The position numbers were made by a program, and so were the translations under genes. Below, piece after piece: positions 36,403 to 44,318 of a stretch of DNA of 64,000 nt. The notes beneath the pieces are model-generated. The model ran no database searches. It saw nothing but the letters and a program-made list of their open reading frames with translations, and was not told where the DNA came from. Each line of letters begins with the position of its first letter. Positions within the stretch are counted from its first letter, which is position 1. Source of the DNA: Bradyrhizobium septentrionale (lineage in GTDB: Bacteria > Pseudomonadota > Alphaproteobacteria > Rhizobiales > Xanthobacteraceae); contig NZ_CP088285.1 of assembly GCF_011516645.4 (NCBI RefSeq), forward strand, positions 4,358,501 through 4,422,500. The letters are read 5' to 3'.

Positions 36403-38013
36403 ATGCTTCAGGAAGCCAAAACCTACGACGAGCTCTATCGCAACTTTCGCTGGGACGTTCCCGCACGCTTCAACATGGCGACCGCCTGCTGCGACCGTCA
36501 TGCGGACGGCACGGGTCGGCTTGCGCTGGTCTATGTCGACGAGGACGGCGGCACCGTGCGCACCTCGTTCGACGCGGTCGCGGAAGCCTCGCGTCGCTTT
36601 GCCAATGTGCTCGCAGCCGATGGCCTGGTGCGCGGCGACCGCGTCGCGGTGTTCCTGTCGCAGTCGCTCGAATTGCCGGTCGCGCATCTCGCGGCATTCC
36701 GCGCCGCGATGATCTCGATCCCGCTGTTCGCGCTGTTCGGTGAGGATGCGCTGGAATTCCGGCTGTCGAACTCGGCAGCCAAAGCCATCATCACCGATGA
36801 GGCCGGCTGGCAGAAGGTCGCAAAGATCCGCGAGCGCCTGCCCGAGCTGAAGAGCGTCTACATCGTCGGCGAAAAGACGCCGGCCGGCACCAAGCCGTTC
36901 TGGGGCGCGATCAGATCGGCGTCTGCTGAATTCACCACAGTCGACACATCGGCCGACGATCCTGCGCTGATCATCTACACCTCGGGCACCACGGGCAATC
37001 CGAAGGGCGCGCTGCATGCGCATCGCGTCGTGCTCGGCCATCTGCCCAATGTCGAGATGTGCCACAACTTTCTGCCGCGGCCGGGTGATTTGATGTGGAC
37101 GCCGGCCGACTGGGCCTGGATCGGCGGCCTGATCAACGGCCTGTTCGCGTTCTGGTACCACGGTATCCCGATGGTCGGTCACCGCGCCCGCAAGTTCGAG
37201 CCGCAGGCGGCGATGCAGATGATGGCCGAGCTCGGCATCCGCAACGTATTCCTGCCGCCGACCGCGCTGAAGCTGATGCGGCAGGCCGATGTGAAGAATT
37301 CGGGCGTCAAGCTGCGCAGCATCTTCACCGGCGGCGAGTCGCTCGGCGGCGAATTGCTTGGCTGGGTGCGCGACACCTTCGGCATCGATGCCCACGAGGT
37401 GTTCGGGCAGACCGAATGCAATCTCGTGATCGGCAGCAACTCCAATCTGTTTCCGATCCGCCCGGGCTCGATGGGCCGCGCCACGCCGGGCTTCGACGTC
37501 CGCATCGTCAACGACAAGGGTGAGGAATTGCCGCGGGGACAGCGCGGCATCATCGGCGTGCGCCAGCCGTGCCCCTGCACCATGATCGAGTACTGGCGCA
37601 ATCCGGAGGCGACGCGTAAGAAATATGCCGGCGAATTTCTTTTGACCGGCGATCTCGGCGTGCAGGATGAGGACGGCTATTTCTGGTACGTCAGCCGCGA
37701 GGACGACGTCATCACGTCAGCCGGCTATCGCGTCGGCCCGTCCGAGATCGAGCACACGCTGATGAAGCATCCGGCGGTCGCGATGTCCGCTGTGGTCGGC
37801 ATCCCCGATCCGATCCGCACCGAATCGATCAAAGCCTGGATCGTGCTTCGCCCGGGCTACGCGCCGAGCGACACGCTGGCGCGCGAGATCCAGGAGTTCG
37901 TCAAGATCCAGCTCGCCGCCCACGAATATCCGCGCTTCGTGCAGTTCGCCGACAGCCTGCCGATGACGGCAACCGGCAAGGTGCTGCGGCGGGAGCTGCG
38001 GGCGCTGGGCTAA
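36403..38013 (+). CDS. Acyl-CoA synthetase (AMP-forming, medium-chain / ACSM-like)
   Basis: A 536-aa adenylate-forming enzyme that activates a carboxylic acid with ATP and CoA. Motifs are the P-loop YTSGTTGNPKGAL, the A5 region EVFGQTECNLV, GDLGVQDEDGYFWYVSREDDVI and the catalytic Lys in TATGKVLRREL. The sequence is of the acetyl/medium-chain ACSM branch. A GTG/ATG 18 bp upstream (36385) is an alternative start. It lies 57 bp behind the Rieske-FAD gene and 18 bp ahead of marR, so the three may form one unit for use of an organic acid. Confidence 0.93.
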   Translation: MLQEAKTYDELYRNFRWDVPARFNMATACCDRHADGTGRLALVYVDEDGGTVRTSFDAVAEASRRFANVLAADGLVRGDRVAVFLSQSLELPVAHLAAFRAAMISIPLFALFGEDALEFRLSNSAAKAIITDEAGWQKVAKIRERLPELKSVYIVGEKTPAGTKPFWGAIRSASAEFTTVDTSADDPALIIYTSGTTGNPKGALHAHRVVLGHLPNVEMCHNFLPRPGDLMWTPADWAWIGGLINGLFAFWYHGIPMVGHRARKFEPQAAMQMMAELGIRNVFLPPTALKLMRQADVKNSGVKLRSIFTGGESLGGELLGWVRDTFGIDAHEVFGQTECNLVIGSNSNLFPIRPGSMGRATPGFDVRIVNDKGEELPRGQRGIIGVRQPCPCTMIEYWRNPEATRKKYAGEFLLTGDLGVQDEDGYFWYVSREDDVITSAGYRVGPSEIEHTLMKHPAVAMSAVVGIPDPIRTESIKAWIVLRPGYAPSDTLAREIQEFVKIQLAAHEYPRFVQFADSLPMTATGKVLRRELRALG

Positions 38014-38031
38014 GTTCGGTTCGGGGGACCA

Positions 38032-38502
38032 ATGAAGAAAGCCGCCACGCGCGCCGCGGGCTTGCATCGCGCCTCGCTCGAGAAGGTCCACGATTTGGAC
38101 GCCGCGCTGGAGCTGATGTATTACGGCTGGCGCGGGATGACGCTGTCGGCCGACCAGTATCTTGCCACGCTTGGCCTGTCGCGCCCGCACCACCGCATTC
38201 TCTACGTCGTTGCGCGACAACCCGACATCTCGATCGGGGCGCTGATCGACGTTCTCGGCATTTCCAAGCAGGCCTTGAACCGGCCGCTCGGCCTGCTGCT
38301 GCAGCGTGAACTCATGACGTCGAAACGGTCGGCGGAGCAGCATCGCTCCAAATTGCTGCGCCTGACGCCGGCCGGACAACGCATCGAGCAGCGCGCATCG
38401 GGCCACGAGCGCAAGGTGATGCGCGAGGCGTTCGATCGTGTCGGCCAGTCCGGCGCCGCCGCCTGGATGGCCGTGATGGAGGCCATCGCCGACAATAGCT
38501 GA
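38032..38502 (+). CDS. MarR-family transcriptional regulator
   Basis: A 156-aa winged-helix protein: RPHHRILYVVARQPDISIGALIDVLGISKQALNRPLGLLLQRELM is the DNA-binding core, followed by a beta wing (LLRLTPAGQRIEQRASG) and a C-terminal dimer helix. It lies 18 bp behind the acyl-CoA synthetase and is probably co-transcribed with it. It may regulate use of the acid that the synthetase activates, perhaps sensing the CoA ester; this is inferred from position. Confidence 0.9.
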   Translation: MKKAATRAAGLHRASLEKVHDLDAALELMYYGWRGMTLSADQYLATLGLSRPHHRILYVVARQPDISIGALIDVLGISKQALNRPLGLLLQRELMTSKRSAEQHRSKLLRLTPAGQRIEQRASGHERKVMREAFDRVGQSGAAAWMAVMEAIADNS

Positions 38503-38583
38503 TCGCGCCTCAGGTCAACTTAGTTGACGGTAGGATCGCGCCATGTCACTCTCCTGCCGGAAGCAGTAGAGGAGGGTGGAGAC

Positions 38584-38952
38584 GTGGGCGAACAGGCAAT
38601 GGATCGGGCGGCCGCCGGACGCTTTGTCGAGGCGTGGTGCGCCAACTGGTGCAAGGTCGATATCGACGCCGTCGTCGCGCACTTCGCCGAAAACGCCGAG
38701 ATGCGCAGCCCCCTGGCGCTCAAATTGACGGATTCCCCCGTGGTTGCCGGCGCGGAGAACATCCGCGCCTACTGGCGCCAGGCTTATGGAAGCATCGAGA
38801 GCGCAGACCTCAAGATCCTGAACTGGAGCTGGGACGACACGATCGCGCGGCTGACGGTGTGGTGGCAATTGGGCGACACGCGCGCCAGCGAGTTCATGGA
38901 CTTCGACCATGCCGGCCGTGTGGTGCGCAGCGAAGCGTTCTACGGAAAATAG
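38584..38952 (+). CDS. SnoaL-like / nuclear-transport-factor-2-fold protein
   Basis: A 122-aa single NTF2-like domain (AAGRFVEAWCANWCKVDIDAVVAHFAENAEMRSPLAL ... DDTIARLTVWWQLGD ... HAGRVVRSEAFYG). Such proteins bind small ligands or catalyse isomerisation, and most are uncharacterised. A GGAGGGTGGAG site precedes the GTG at 38584, preferred over the open frame from 38524. The next gene starts 3 bp after its stop, so they are co-transcribed. Confidence 0.82.
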   Translation: MGEQAMDRAAAGRFVEAWCANWCKVDIDAVVAHFAENAEMRSPLALKLTDSPVVAGAENIRAYWRQAYGSIESADLKILNWSWDDTIARLTVWWQLGDTRASEFMDFDHAGRVVRSEAFYGK

Positions 38953-38954
38953 CC

Positions 38955-39389
38955 ATGCGATTTGCTGACTTCGTCCTGCTGCTCAACGCGCTCTGGTTCG
39001 GCGGCGCATTCATCCAGTTCAGCATTGCCCAGGGCAATACGCTGAAGATCCTGGTGCCGCGGCAGGAGCGTGCAAATCCGATCGCACCAACCTTGTCGGC
39101 CAGCGTGGCGTTCCTCGGCGGGATCAATCTGCCGATCGGCCTGCTGTCGCTGTATCTCCTCGCGGCGAGGCCGCCATTCTTCCAGGCCCGCGACGCGCAG
39201 CTCGCGCTGTTCCTGTTCTTCGCCGCGTGTCACTTCAGCCAGTTCGCCTACAACCTTCCGGTCCTGATGCGCGGCGGACGCGTCGGGGTGGCTTACTGGC
39301 CCGTGTTGACGGGCCCGATGCTGAGGATCTTCGTCATCGATGCGACGCTGTTCGTGGTCAATCTCGTCGTCGGACTCCTGCTCGTATAG
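38955..39389 (+). CDS. Small integral membrane protein of unknown function
   Basis: A 144-aa protein with four predicted helices (FADFVLLLNALWFGGAFIQF, LSASVAFLGGINLPIGLLSLYLL, LALFLFFAACHFSQFAYNLPVL and IFVIDATLFVVNLVVGLLL). I do not recognise a family. It starts 3 nt after the SnoaL-like gene, which makes translational coupling likely. The transcript may end in the family A repeat at 39435-39568. Confidence 0.75.
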   Translation: MRFADFVLLLNALWFGGAFIQFSIAQGNTLKILVPRQERANPIAPTLSASVAFLGGINLPIGLLSLYLLAARPPFFQARDAQLALFLFFAACHFSQFAYNLPVLMRGGRVGVAYWPVLTGPMLRIFVIDATLFVVNLVVGLLLV

Positions 39390-39434
39390 CCATTCACGCG
39401 CGCCATTGCGCGGCGTGGGGGCAACTCTCTCCAC

Positions 39435-39568
39435 CGTCGTCCCGGGCAAGCGAAGCGCGACCCGGGACCCATAACCACAGCTGTCTATTGTTGCGCGACG
39501 CCGTGGCCCCAGCGTGCAGCACCGCGAAGAATGGTGGTTATGGGTCCCTGCTTTCGCAGGGACGACAG
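39435..39568. repeat. Dispersed palindromic repeat, family A (copy 3)
   Basis: cgtcgtcccgg...gacccgggacccataaccaca at the left, mirrored by tggtggttatgggtccctgctttcgcagggacgac at the right. The centre contains gtggccccagcgtgc, matching in inverted form the gctggggcc centre of the copy at 10102-10225, so the middle is also part of the element. Confidence 0.75.
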
Positions 39569-39597
39569 CCGAGTGTGCGACGAGCGCATCGCTCGCC

Positions 39598-40113
39598 TTA
39601 CGTCGGCAGCGCGATTCCCAATTCCTTCAGCGCGGCCATCATGCGTTGCGGGGGCTGCATCGGGATCACCATGGCCTTGCCGGATTCCAGCAGGCTCTTC
39701 AGGCTGGAGAGGATCGCCGGCCAGCCGGTGCGGCCGCCTTCGAGGATGTCGTCGCTGATCGGGCGATCATGCGACTGCAGCAAGGTCAGCTTCACGCCGT
39801 CGCCGGCTGGCACGATCTCGTAGGTGACGAGCGTCGGCCCGAGCTTTTCGACGAGCTGCGGCCAGTTGACGTTGAAGGTGACGGTCAGCCGCTTCAGCGG
39901 ATCGCACTCGATCACCTCGCCCGAGATATGCAGCGCGCCGTCGGGCGTGCGCACGATGTAAGCGCCGCCGACCCGGAGATCGACCTCGACCGCATTGCCG
40001 GAGAAATATTGGCGGCTGAACTCGGCCTGGGTGAGTGCCTGCCACACCTTCTCGGGCGTGGCGGCGATGTAGATCGCATAGACGATCGCCGGCTTGAATT
40101 TATCGATGTTCAT
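39598..40113 (-). CDS. SRPBCC / AHSA1-like protein (paralog 1)
   Basis: A 171-aa protein of the START-like AHSA1 family: it begins with KPAIVYAIYIAATPEKVWQALTQAEFSRQYFSGNAVE and has the conserved GGAYIVRTPDG and the C-terminal helix GWPAILSSLKSLLESGK. These proteins bind hydrophobic ligands in a deep cavity; bacterial functions are mostly unknown. It is the last gene of an ArsR-led operon of three such paralogs, 32 bp behind paralog 2. Confidence 0.9.
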   Translation of the reverse strand: MNIDKFKPAIVYAIYIAATPEKVWQALTQAEFSRQYFSGNAVEVDLRVGGAYIVRTPDGALHISGEVIECDPLKRLTVTFNVNWPQLVEKLGPTLVTYEIVPAGDGVKLTLLQSHDRPISDDILEGGRTGWPAILSSLKSLLESGKAMVIPMQPPQRMMAALKELGIALPT

Positions 40114-40145
40114 GTCCGCGCGTGTCCTTCGATAGATTCTCATGG

Positions 40146-40613
40146 TCACTCGAAGCCCTCGATCCCGAGCGCCTCCGGCGGAACCGGTGACACCTTGCCG
40201 GTCTCGAGCAGGCTCTTGAGCCCGGACAGGATCGCAGGCCAACCCTTGGAGATGGCGCCGAGCAGCTTGCTGCCGGCGGAGAAGCCTTCGTGGGTTACGG
40301 TCAACTTCACGAGACCGCCGAACGGCTGCAGGATGAAGACGACTTTCGTCGCCGGCTCGTCGCGCATGCCGTCGAACAGCTCGTGCTTGAACGTATAAGA
40401 CAGCCGCCGCGGCCGGTCCGCCTCGAGGATCTTGCCGGTGTCGGTGGTCTTGCCACCCATCACCAATGCGAACGGCGAGCCGACCTTCCAATCGGATCGG
40501 ACCTCGGTGTCGAACCAGTATTGCCTGGTGAACGCGCTGTCGGTCAGCGCGTCCCACAGCTTCTCCGGCGTGGTCTCGATATAGGTGACGTAGACGAATT
40601 CCGGCTTGGTCAT
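40146..40613 (-). CDS. SRPBCC / AHSA1-like protein (paralog 2)
   Basis: A 155-aa protein of the same family, beginning MTKPEFVYVTYIETTPEKLWDALTDSAFTRQYW and ending GWPAILSGLKSLLETGKVSPVPPEALGIE. The start ATG overlaps the stop of the disrupted paralog 3 by 4 bp (ATGA); the frame runs further upstream without family similarity. It depends on read-through from upstream, so the IS insertion in paralog 3 probably lowers its expression. Confidence 0.9.
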   Translation of the reverse strand: MTKPEFVYVTYIETTPEKLWDALTDSAFTRQYWFDTEVRSDWKVGSPFALVMGGKTTDTGKILEADRPRRLSYTFKHELFDGMRDEPATKVVFILQPFGGLVKLTVTHEGFSAGSKLLGAISKGWPAILSGLKSLLETGKVSPVPPEALGIEGFE

Positions 40614-40818
40614 CGCGCTTGCTCCGTCGTTGCCTCGTTCTCGTACCAGGGCGCATGCAGCACCCGGCCGCACTCGACGTAGCTCTTCAGGCTCGACAGG
40701 ATCAGCGGCCAACCGAGGCTGATCTTTTCGAGCGCCACGCTGCCGGGTTCGAAGCGGTCATGGATCACCGTGAGCCTGACTTGATCTCTCTGACGTTCCA
40801 GCTCGAAGGTGACGCGTG

Positions 40819-40822
40819 AAGC
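40819..40822. repeat. Target-site duplication AAGC, left copy
   Basis: The 4-bp direct repeat AAGC borders the IS on both sides (here and at 42187-42190). Excision of the IS plus one copy restores the SRPBCC reading frame. Confidence 0.9.
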
Positions 40823-40910
40823 AGAGCTGGCTCCGCAAATTCGGACAGTAGCTTGAGTGGATTTTCTGCCTGACAGCGGCGAGGATTCTTGCCGCGAATC
40901 AGGAGCGAAG

Positions 40911-41216
40911 ATGACGAAGAAGAGCCGCCGGATGCATTCTCCGGCATTCAAGGCGAAGGTTGCTTTGGCTGCGGTCAAAGGCGACAAGACGCTGGCGGAG
41001 CTGGCGCAACTGTTTGATGTTCATCCGAACCAGATCACGATCTGGAAAAACCAGCTCCTGGAAGGCGCCGCCGGCGTGTTTGGGCATGACAAGGCGTCGG
41101 CCGAGACGCCGGTCGATTTGAAGGCGTTACATGCCAAGATCGGCGAGCTGGCGTTGGAAAACGATTTTTTGTCCGGCGCGCTCACCAAGGCGGGCCTGCT
41201 GAGCGCAAAGCGATGA
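40911..41216 (+). CDS. IS3-family transposase OrfA
   Basis: A 101-aa protein with the helix-turn-helix that binds the IS ends (RRMHSPAFKAKVALAAVKGDKTLAELAQLFDVHPNQITIWKNQLLEGA) and a C-terminal leucine-zipper-like helix (ALHAKIGELALENDFLSGAL). An AGGAGCGAAG site precedes the ATG; the frame is open to 40857. A T_TTT_TTG slippery heptamer at 41165-41171 could shift part of the ribosomes into orfB to make the full OrfAB transposase. Confidence 0.95.
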   Translation: MTKKSRRMHSPAFKAKVALAAVKGDKTLAELAQLFDVHPNQITIWKNQLLEGAAGVFGHDKASAETPVDLKALHAKIGELALENDFLSGALTKAGLLSAKR

Positions 41217-42040
41217 TCGACCGCGGTCATGATCTTTCTATCGTGCGCCAGGCGAAGGTCCTGAAGCTGGCTCGCAGCACGGTCTACTATGAACCTCGGC
41301 CAGTTTCGGCCGAGGACCTTGCCTTGATGCGTCGGCTCGATGAGCTGCATCTCGATTATCCCTTCGCGGGAGCGCGTATGCAGCGATCGTTGCTGCGGCG
41401 GGAGGGCGTATACGCCGGTCGCCGCCACATCGCGACGCTGATGAAGCGCATGGGGATCGAGGCGGTCTATCGTCGCCCGAACACGAGTAAGCCGGCACCG
41501 GGTCACAAGATCTACCCGTACCTGTTGCGCGGATTGAAGATCGAGCGGCCCGACCAGGCGTGGGCAATGGACATCACCTACATTCCGATGCGGCGTGGCT
41601 TCGTCTATCTCGCGGCGGTCGTCGATGTGTTCAGCCGACGGGTCCTGGCCCATCGCGTCTCGATCACAATGGAGGCGGCCTTCTGCGTCGAAGCGGTCCA
41701 GGAGGCGTTGGCGAAGCACGGCAGGCCCGAGATTTTCAACACGGACCAGGGCAGCCAGTTCACCAGCCTCGAGTTCACCGATGTGCTGCTGGACGCGAAG
41801 ATCGCCATCAGCATGGACGGCAAGGGCGCCTGGCGCGACAACGTGTTTGTCGAGCGGCTCTGGCGCACGGTCAAATACGAAGAAGTTTATCTCCGCGCCT
41901 ACGACAGCGTGTCCGAGGCGCGAGCGTCAATTGCCAAGTATCTGGCCTTCTACAATCAGGGACGCCCTCACTCGAGCCTTGACGGGCGCACGCCCGACGA
42001 GGCTTACTTCGGCACGCAAGCTATGGTGATGGCCGCATGA
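41213..42040 (+). CDS. IS3-family transposase OrfB (DDE integrase core)
   Basis: A 275-aa protein with the rve integrase core. The catalytic triad is visible as Asp in QAWAMDITYIPM, Asp in FNTDQGSQFTS and Glu in WRDNVFVERLWRTVKYEEVYL. An N-terminal HTH_21-like part (LARSTVYYEPRPVS ... YPFAGARMQRSLLRREG) precedes it. Its ATG overlaps the orfA stop (ATGA) and its frame is -1 relative to orfA, as in IS3 elements that use frameshifting. It looks complete and unbroken. Confidence 0.96.
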   Translation: MIDRGHDLSIVRQAKVLKLARSTVYYEPRPVSAEDLALMRRLDELHLDYPFAGARMQRSLLRREGVYAGRRHIATLMKRMGIEAVYRRPNTSKPAPGHKIYPYLLRGLKIERPDQAWAMDITYIPMRRGFVYLAAVVDVFSRRVLAHRVSITMEAAFCVEAVQEALAKHGRPEIFNTDQGSQFTSLEFTDVLLDAKIAISMDGKGAWRDNVFVERLWRTVKYEEVYLRAYDSVSEARASIAKYLAFYNQGRPHSSLDGRTPDEAYFGTQAMVMAA

Positions 42041-42186
42041 CCGTCGCCGACGATTTTGTCGTCGCTCTGGTCGGGCTACGCCCTCCCGACGCAACGACAA
42101 AATCGTAAGGCCCCGCGTTCAGCATAACCCGGCAGGAATCCACTTAAATCCCGCGGGGCGCTGTCCAAACAACCGGCGCCAGCTCT

Positions 42187-42190
42187 AAGC
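42187..42190. repeat. Target-site duplication AAGC, right copy
   Basis: Matches the left copy at 40819-40822; see the IS entry. Confidence 0.9.
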
Positions 42191-42440
42191 CTTGCCGCCA
42201 TCGGAGCCGTCATGGGCAAGGAACGAATAGGCGAGCCGCCTCGGCGGATCGTATTCGAGCACCTCGCCGGTGATTTCCTTGTTGTGCCGGGGCATCCGGA
42301 TCGCGAATGGCGAGCCGATCTTCCAGTCCGAGACGACGGAGCTGCCGTGCCAGTACTGCTCCGACATTTTCGCGTCGGTCAGCGCGGCGAACACCCTCTC
42401 CGGTGTTGAGGCGATATAGATGGTGTAGACGAATTCCGGC

Positions 42441-42755
42441 TTACTCATCACGCTTCTCCAATTGTCTTTTCAATTCGCTGAGCGCGGCAAGTTTCCCCCG
42501 CTCGAACTTTTTGATCCACCGCTCGCCGATCTGATGGATCGGAACCGGGTTGAGGTAATGCAGCTTCTCGCGGCCATGCCTGATCGTGGTGACGAGGTTG
42601 GCCTCCTCGAGAATCACAAGGTGCTTGGTGACGGCCTGACGCGTCATGTCGAGGCCGTCGCAGAGCTCACTGAGCGTCTGCCCGTTCTGATCGTGAAGCC
42701 GGTCAAGCAGCGTCCGCCGTGAGGCATCCGCGAGGGCTTTGAAGACTTCATCCAT
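42441..42755 (-). CDS. ArsR-family transcriptional regulator
   Basis: A 104-aa winged-helix protein (MDEVFKALADASRRTLLDRL ... SELCDGLDMTRQAVTKHLVILEEANLV) without the Cys metal sites of ArsR/SmtB, so a non-metal subgroup. It is typical of the ArsR + AHSA1-like gene pairs seen in many bacteria. The start at MDEVFKAL (42755) is preferred over 42773. It heads the operon arsR > SRPBCC-3 (disrupted) > SRPBCC-2 > SRPBCC-1 and overlaps SRPBCC-3 by 8 bp. It is divergent from the LVIVD-repeat gene. Confidence 0.92.
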   Translation of the reverse strand: MDEVFKALADASRRTLLDRLHDQNGQTLSELCDGLDMTRQAVTKHLVILEEANLVTTIRHGREKLHYLNPVPIHQIGERWIKKFERGKLAALSELKRQLEKRDE

Positions 42756-42875
42756 GGGTCGAATAATAGGCAACTAAATGGTTGCATGTCAAGAGCGTGT
42801 GTTTGGGCGGTCATTTCGCCGTGCTATCGTCACCGACAGCCAACGCAGATTGGCAGGGAATACGGGGTGGTGCGC

Positions 42876-44318
42876 ATGGGTGGTCGCGTTACGGCAGTTT
42901 GCTGCACGTTCTTTCTTGTCCTGCTCGCAAATGCTGCGGGCGCCCAGCAGCCGAAGATCGGCGACCCGCCCGAAGCCTCCAACATGAGGCTGGTTGGAAC
43001 CAGCGATTTGCAGGCGCGCAGCGCCTATCAGCCGACCATCCATCATCAGGGCGACAGGTGGATCGCCTATATCGGCCATCACGGCGGCACCGACGACATT
43101 CCCGATCCGGTCAATCCGATGACCGGCAAGGCCGAGCCGAACGGCACCTCGATCGTCGACGTCACCGATCCCGCGCATCCGAAATATCTGCGGCACATTC
43201 CGGGGCAGGAGGGCAAATATGAATCCGGCGGTGCGCAGATGGTGCGGATCTGCGACGGCAAGGATCTGCCGAAGGGTGATCGCAACGCGGTCTACATGCT
43301 GCGCACCTTCGGCAGCGAGGCGCATGAGATCTGGAACGTCGCCGATCCCGCCAATCCGGTGCTGGTGACCCGGATCGGCGGGCTGAAGGACACCCACAAG
43401 AATTTTTGGGAATGTGGCACCGGCATCGCCTTCCTGGTGTCGGGCGCGCCGGACTGGCGCATCCGGCGGATGACGCAGATCTACGATCTCTCCGATCCCG
43501 CGCAGCCCAGGAAGATCAGGGATTTTGGTCTGCCCGGGCAGGAGCCCGGCGCCACCGGCGCGGTGCCGACCGAATTGCACGGGCCGATCTCGACCGGACC
43601 GAAGGGCAACCGCGTCTATTTCGGCTACGGCACCAACAAGGGCGGCTTCCTGCAGATCGTCGACCGCGACAAGCTGTTGAACGGGCCGAAGGAGCCGACG
43701 CCGGACAATCTGAAATTCCCGGAGATCGCGCGGATGCCGCTGTCGGCAATGAACGGCGCGCATACGGTGTTTCCGATGCCGGACATGCCGATCGCCGAGT
43801 TCGCGCACGACAAGGACGGCAAGACCCGCGACATCGTGATGATCGTCGACGAGGCGATCCAGAACGAGTGCGGCGAGGCGCGGCAGATGGTGTGGTTCGC
43901 CGACATTACCACCGAAACGCGGCCGATGCTGATTTCGAGCTACACCGTGCCGGAAGCCTCCGGCGCGTTCTGCGAGCGCGGCGGCCGGTTCGGCTCGCAT
44001 TCGTCGAACGAGAGCATGGCTCCGGTCTATTACAAGAAGCTGGCCTTCATCGCCTTCTTCAACGCCGGCGTCCGCGCGCTCGACATCCGCGATCCCTATC
44101 ACCCCAAGGAAGTCGGCTATTTCATCCCGTCGATCACATTGGCGACCGACAAGCGCTGCGTCACCATCGACGGCAAGGAGCGCTGCAAGGTCGCGATCCA
44201 GACCAACAATGTCGAAACCGATGAGCGCGGCTATATCTACGCGGTCGACCGCGCCAACACCGGCCTGCACATCCTCGAACTGACCGGCGAGGCGCGCGCC
44301 ATCGCCGGTCTGCCGTGA
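42876..44318 (+). CDS. Exported LVIVD-repeat protein
   Basis: A 480-aa protein with a signal peptide (GGRVTAVCCTFFLVLLANAAGA). It has beta-propeller-like repeats built around the pattern ...-D-x-x-D-P-x-x-P: SIVDVTDPAHPKYL, IWNVADPANPVLV, IYDLSDPAQPRKI and ALDIRDPYHPKEV. The LVIVD family is periplasmic or surface-exposed and of unknown function. The next gene overlaps its stop by 4 bp. The ATG at 42876 has a GGGGTGG site; the frame is open further upstream without similarity. Confidence 0.88.
   Translation: MGGRVTAVCCTFFLVLLANAAGAQQPKIGDPPEASNMRLVGTSDLQARSAYQPTIHHQGDRWIAYIGHHGGTDDIPDPVNPMTGKAEPNGTSIVDVTDPAHPKYLRHIPGQEGKYESGGAQMVRICDGKDLPKGDRNAVYMLRTFGSEAHEIWNVADPANPVLVTRIGGLKDTHKNFWECGTGIAFLVSGAPDWRIRRMTQIYDLSDPAQPRKIRDFGLPGQEPGATGAVPTELHGPISTGPKGNRVYFGYGTNKGGFLQIVDRDKLLNGPKEPTPDNLKFPEIARMPLSAMNGAHTVFPMPDMPIAEFAHDKDGKTRDIVMIVDEAIQNECGEARQMVWFADITTETRPMLISSYTVPEASGAFCERGGRFGSHSSNESMAPVYYKKLAFIAFFNAGVRALDIRDPYHPKEVGYFIPSITLATDKRCVTIDGKERCKVAIQTNNVETDERGYIYAVDRANTGLHILELTGEARAIAGLP

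Larger units (their letters stand above)
40823..42186 (+). mobile_element. IS3-family insertion sequence (1364 bp)
   Basis: Ends are imperfect inverted repeats: the left starts AGAGCTGGCTCCG and the right, read inward, AGAGCTGGCGCCG, with further matching blocks (TCGGACAG / TTGGACAG and GAGTGGATTTTCTGCC / AAGTGGATTCCTGCC). It is flanked by AAGC duplications. It holds overlapping orfA (40911-41216) and orfB (41213-42040). The well-matched duplication and intact genes suggest a recent, possibly still mobile copy. Confidence 0.95.
40610..42448 (-). pseudogene. SRPBCC / AHSA1-like gene (paralog 3) split by an IS element
   Basis: The N-terminal part (MSKPEFVYTIYIASTPERVF ... AHDGSDGGKA) lies at 42185-42448 and hits a TAG at the IS edge. 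The C-terminal part (SRVTFELERQRDQVRLTVIH ... NEATTEQAR) lies at 40610-40818. Removing the element with one copy of the AAGC duplication joins them in frame as GGK-A-SRVTFE, giving 156 aa, almost the length of paralog 2. The gene was intact before the insertion. Its ATG overlaps the arsR stop by 8 bp. Confidence 0.95.

Noticed and set aside
35416..37395. A 659-codon minus-strand frame across the Rieske-FAD and acyl-CoA synthetase genes
   Set aside because: It covers two well-supported plus-strand genes and has no recognisable domain.
39435..39568. Family A repeat as an insertion sequence
   Set aside because: About 130 bp with no transposase frame and no clear target duplication; at most a non-autonomous element.
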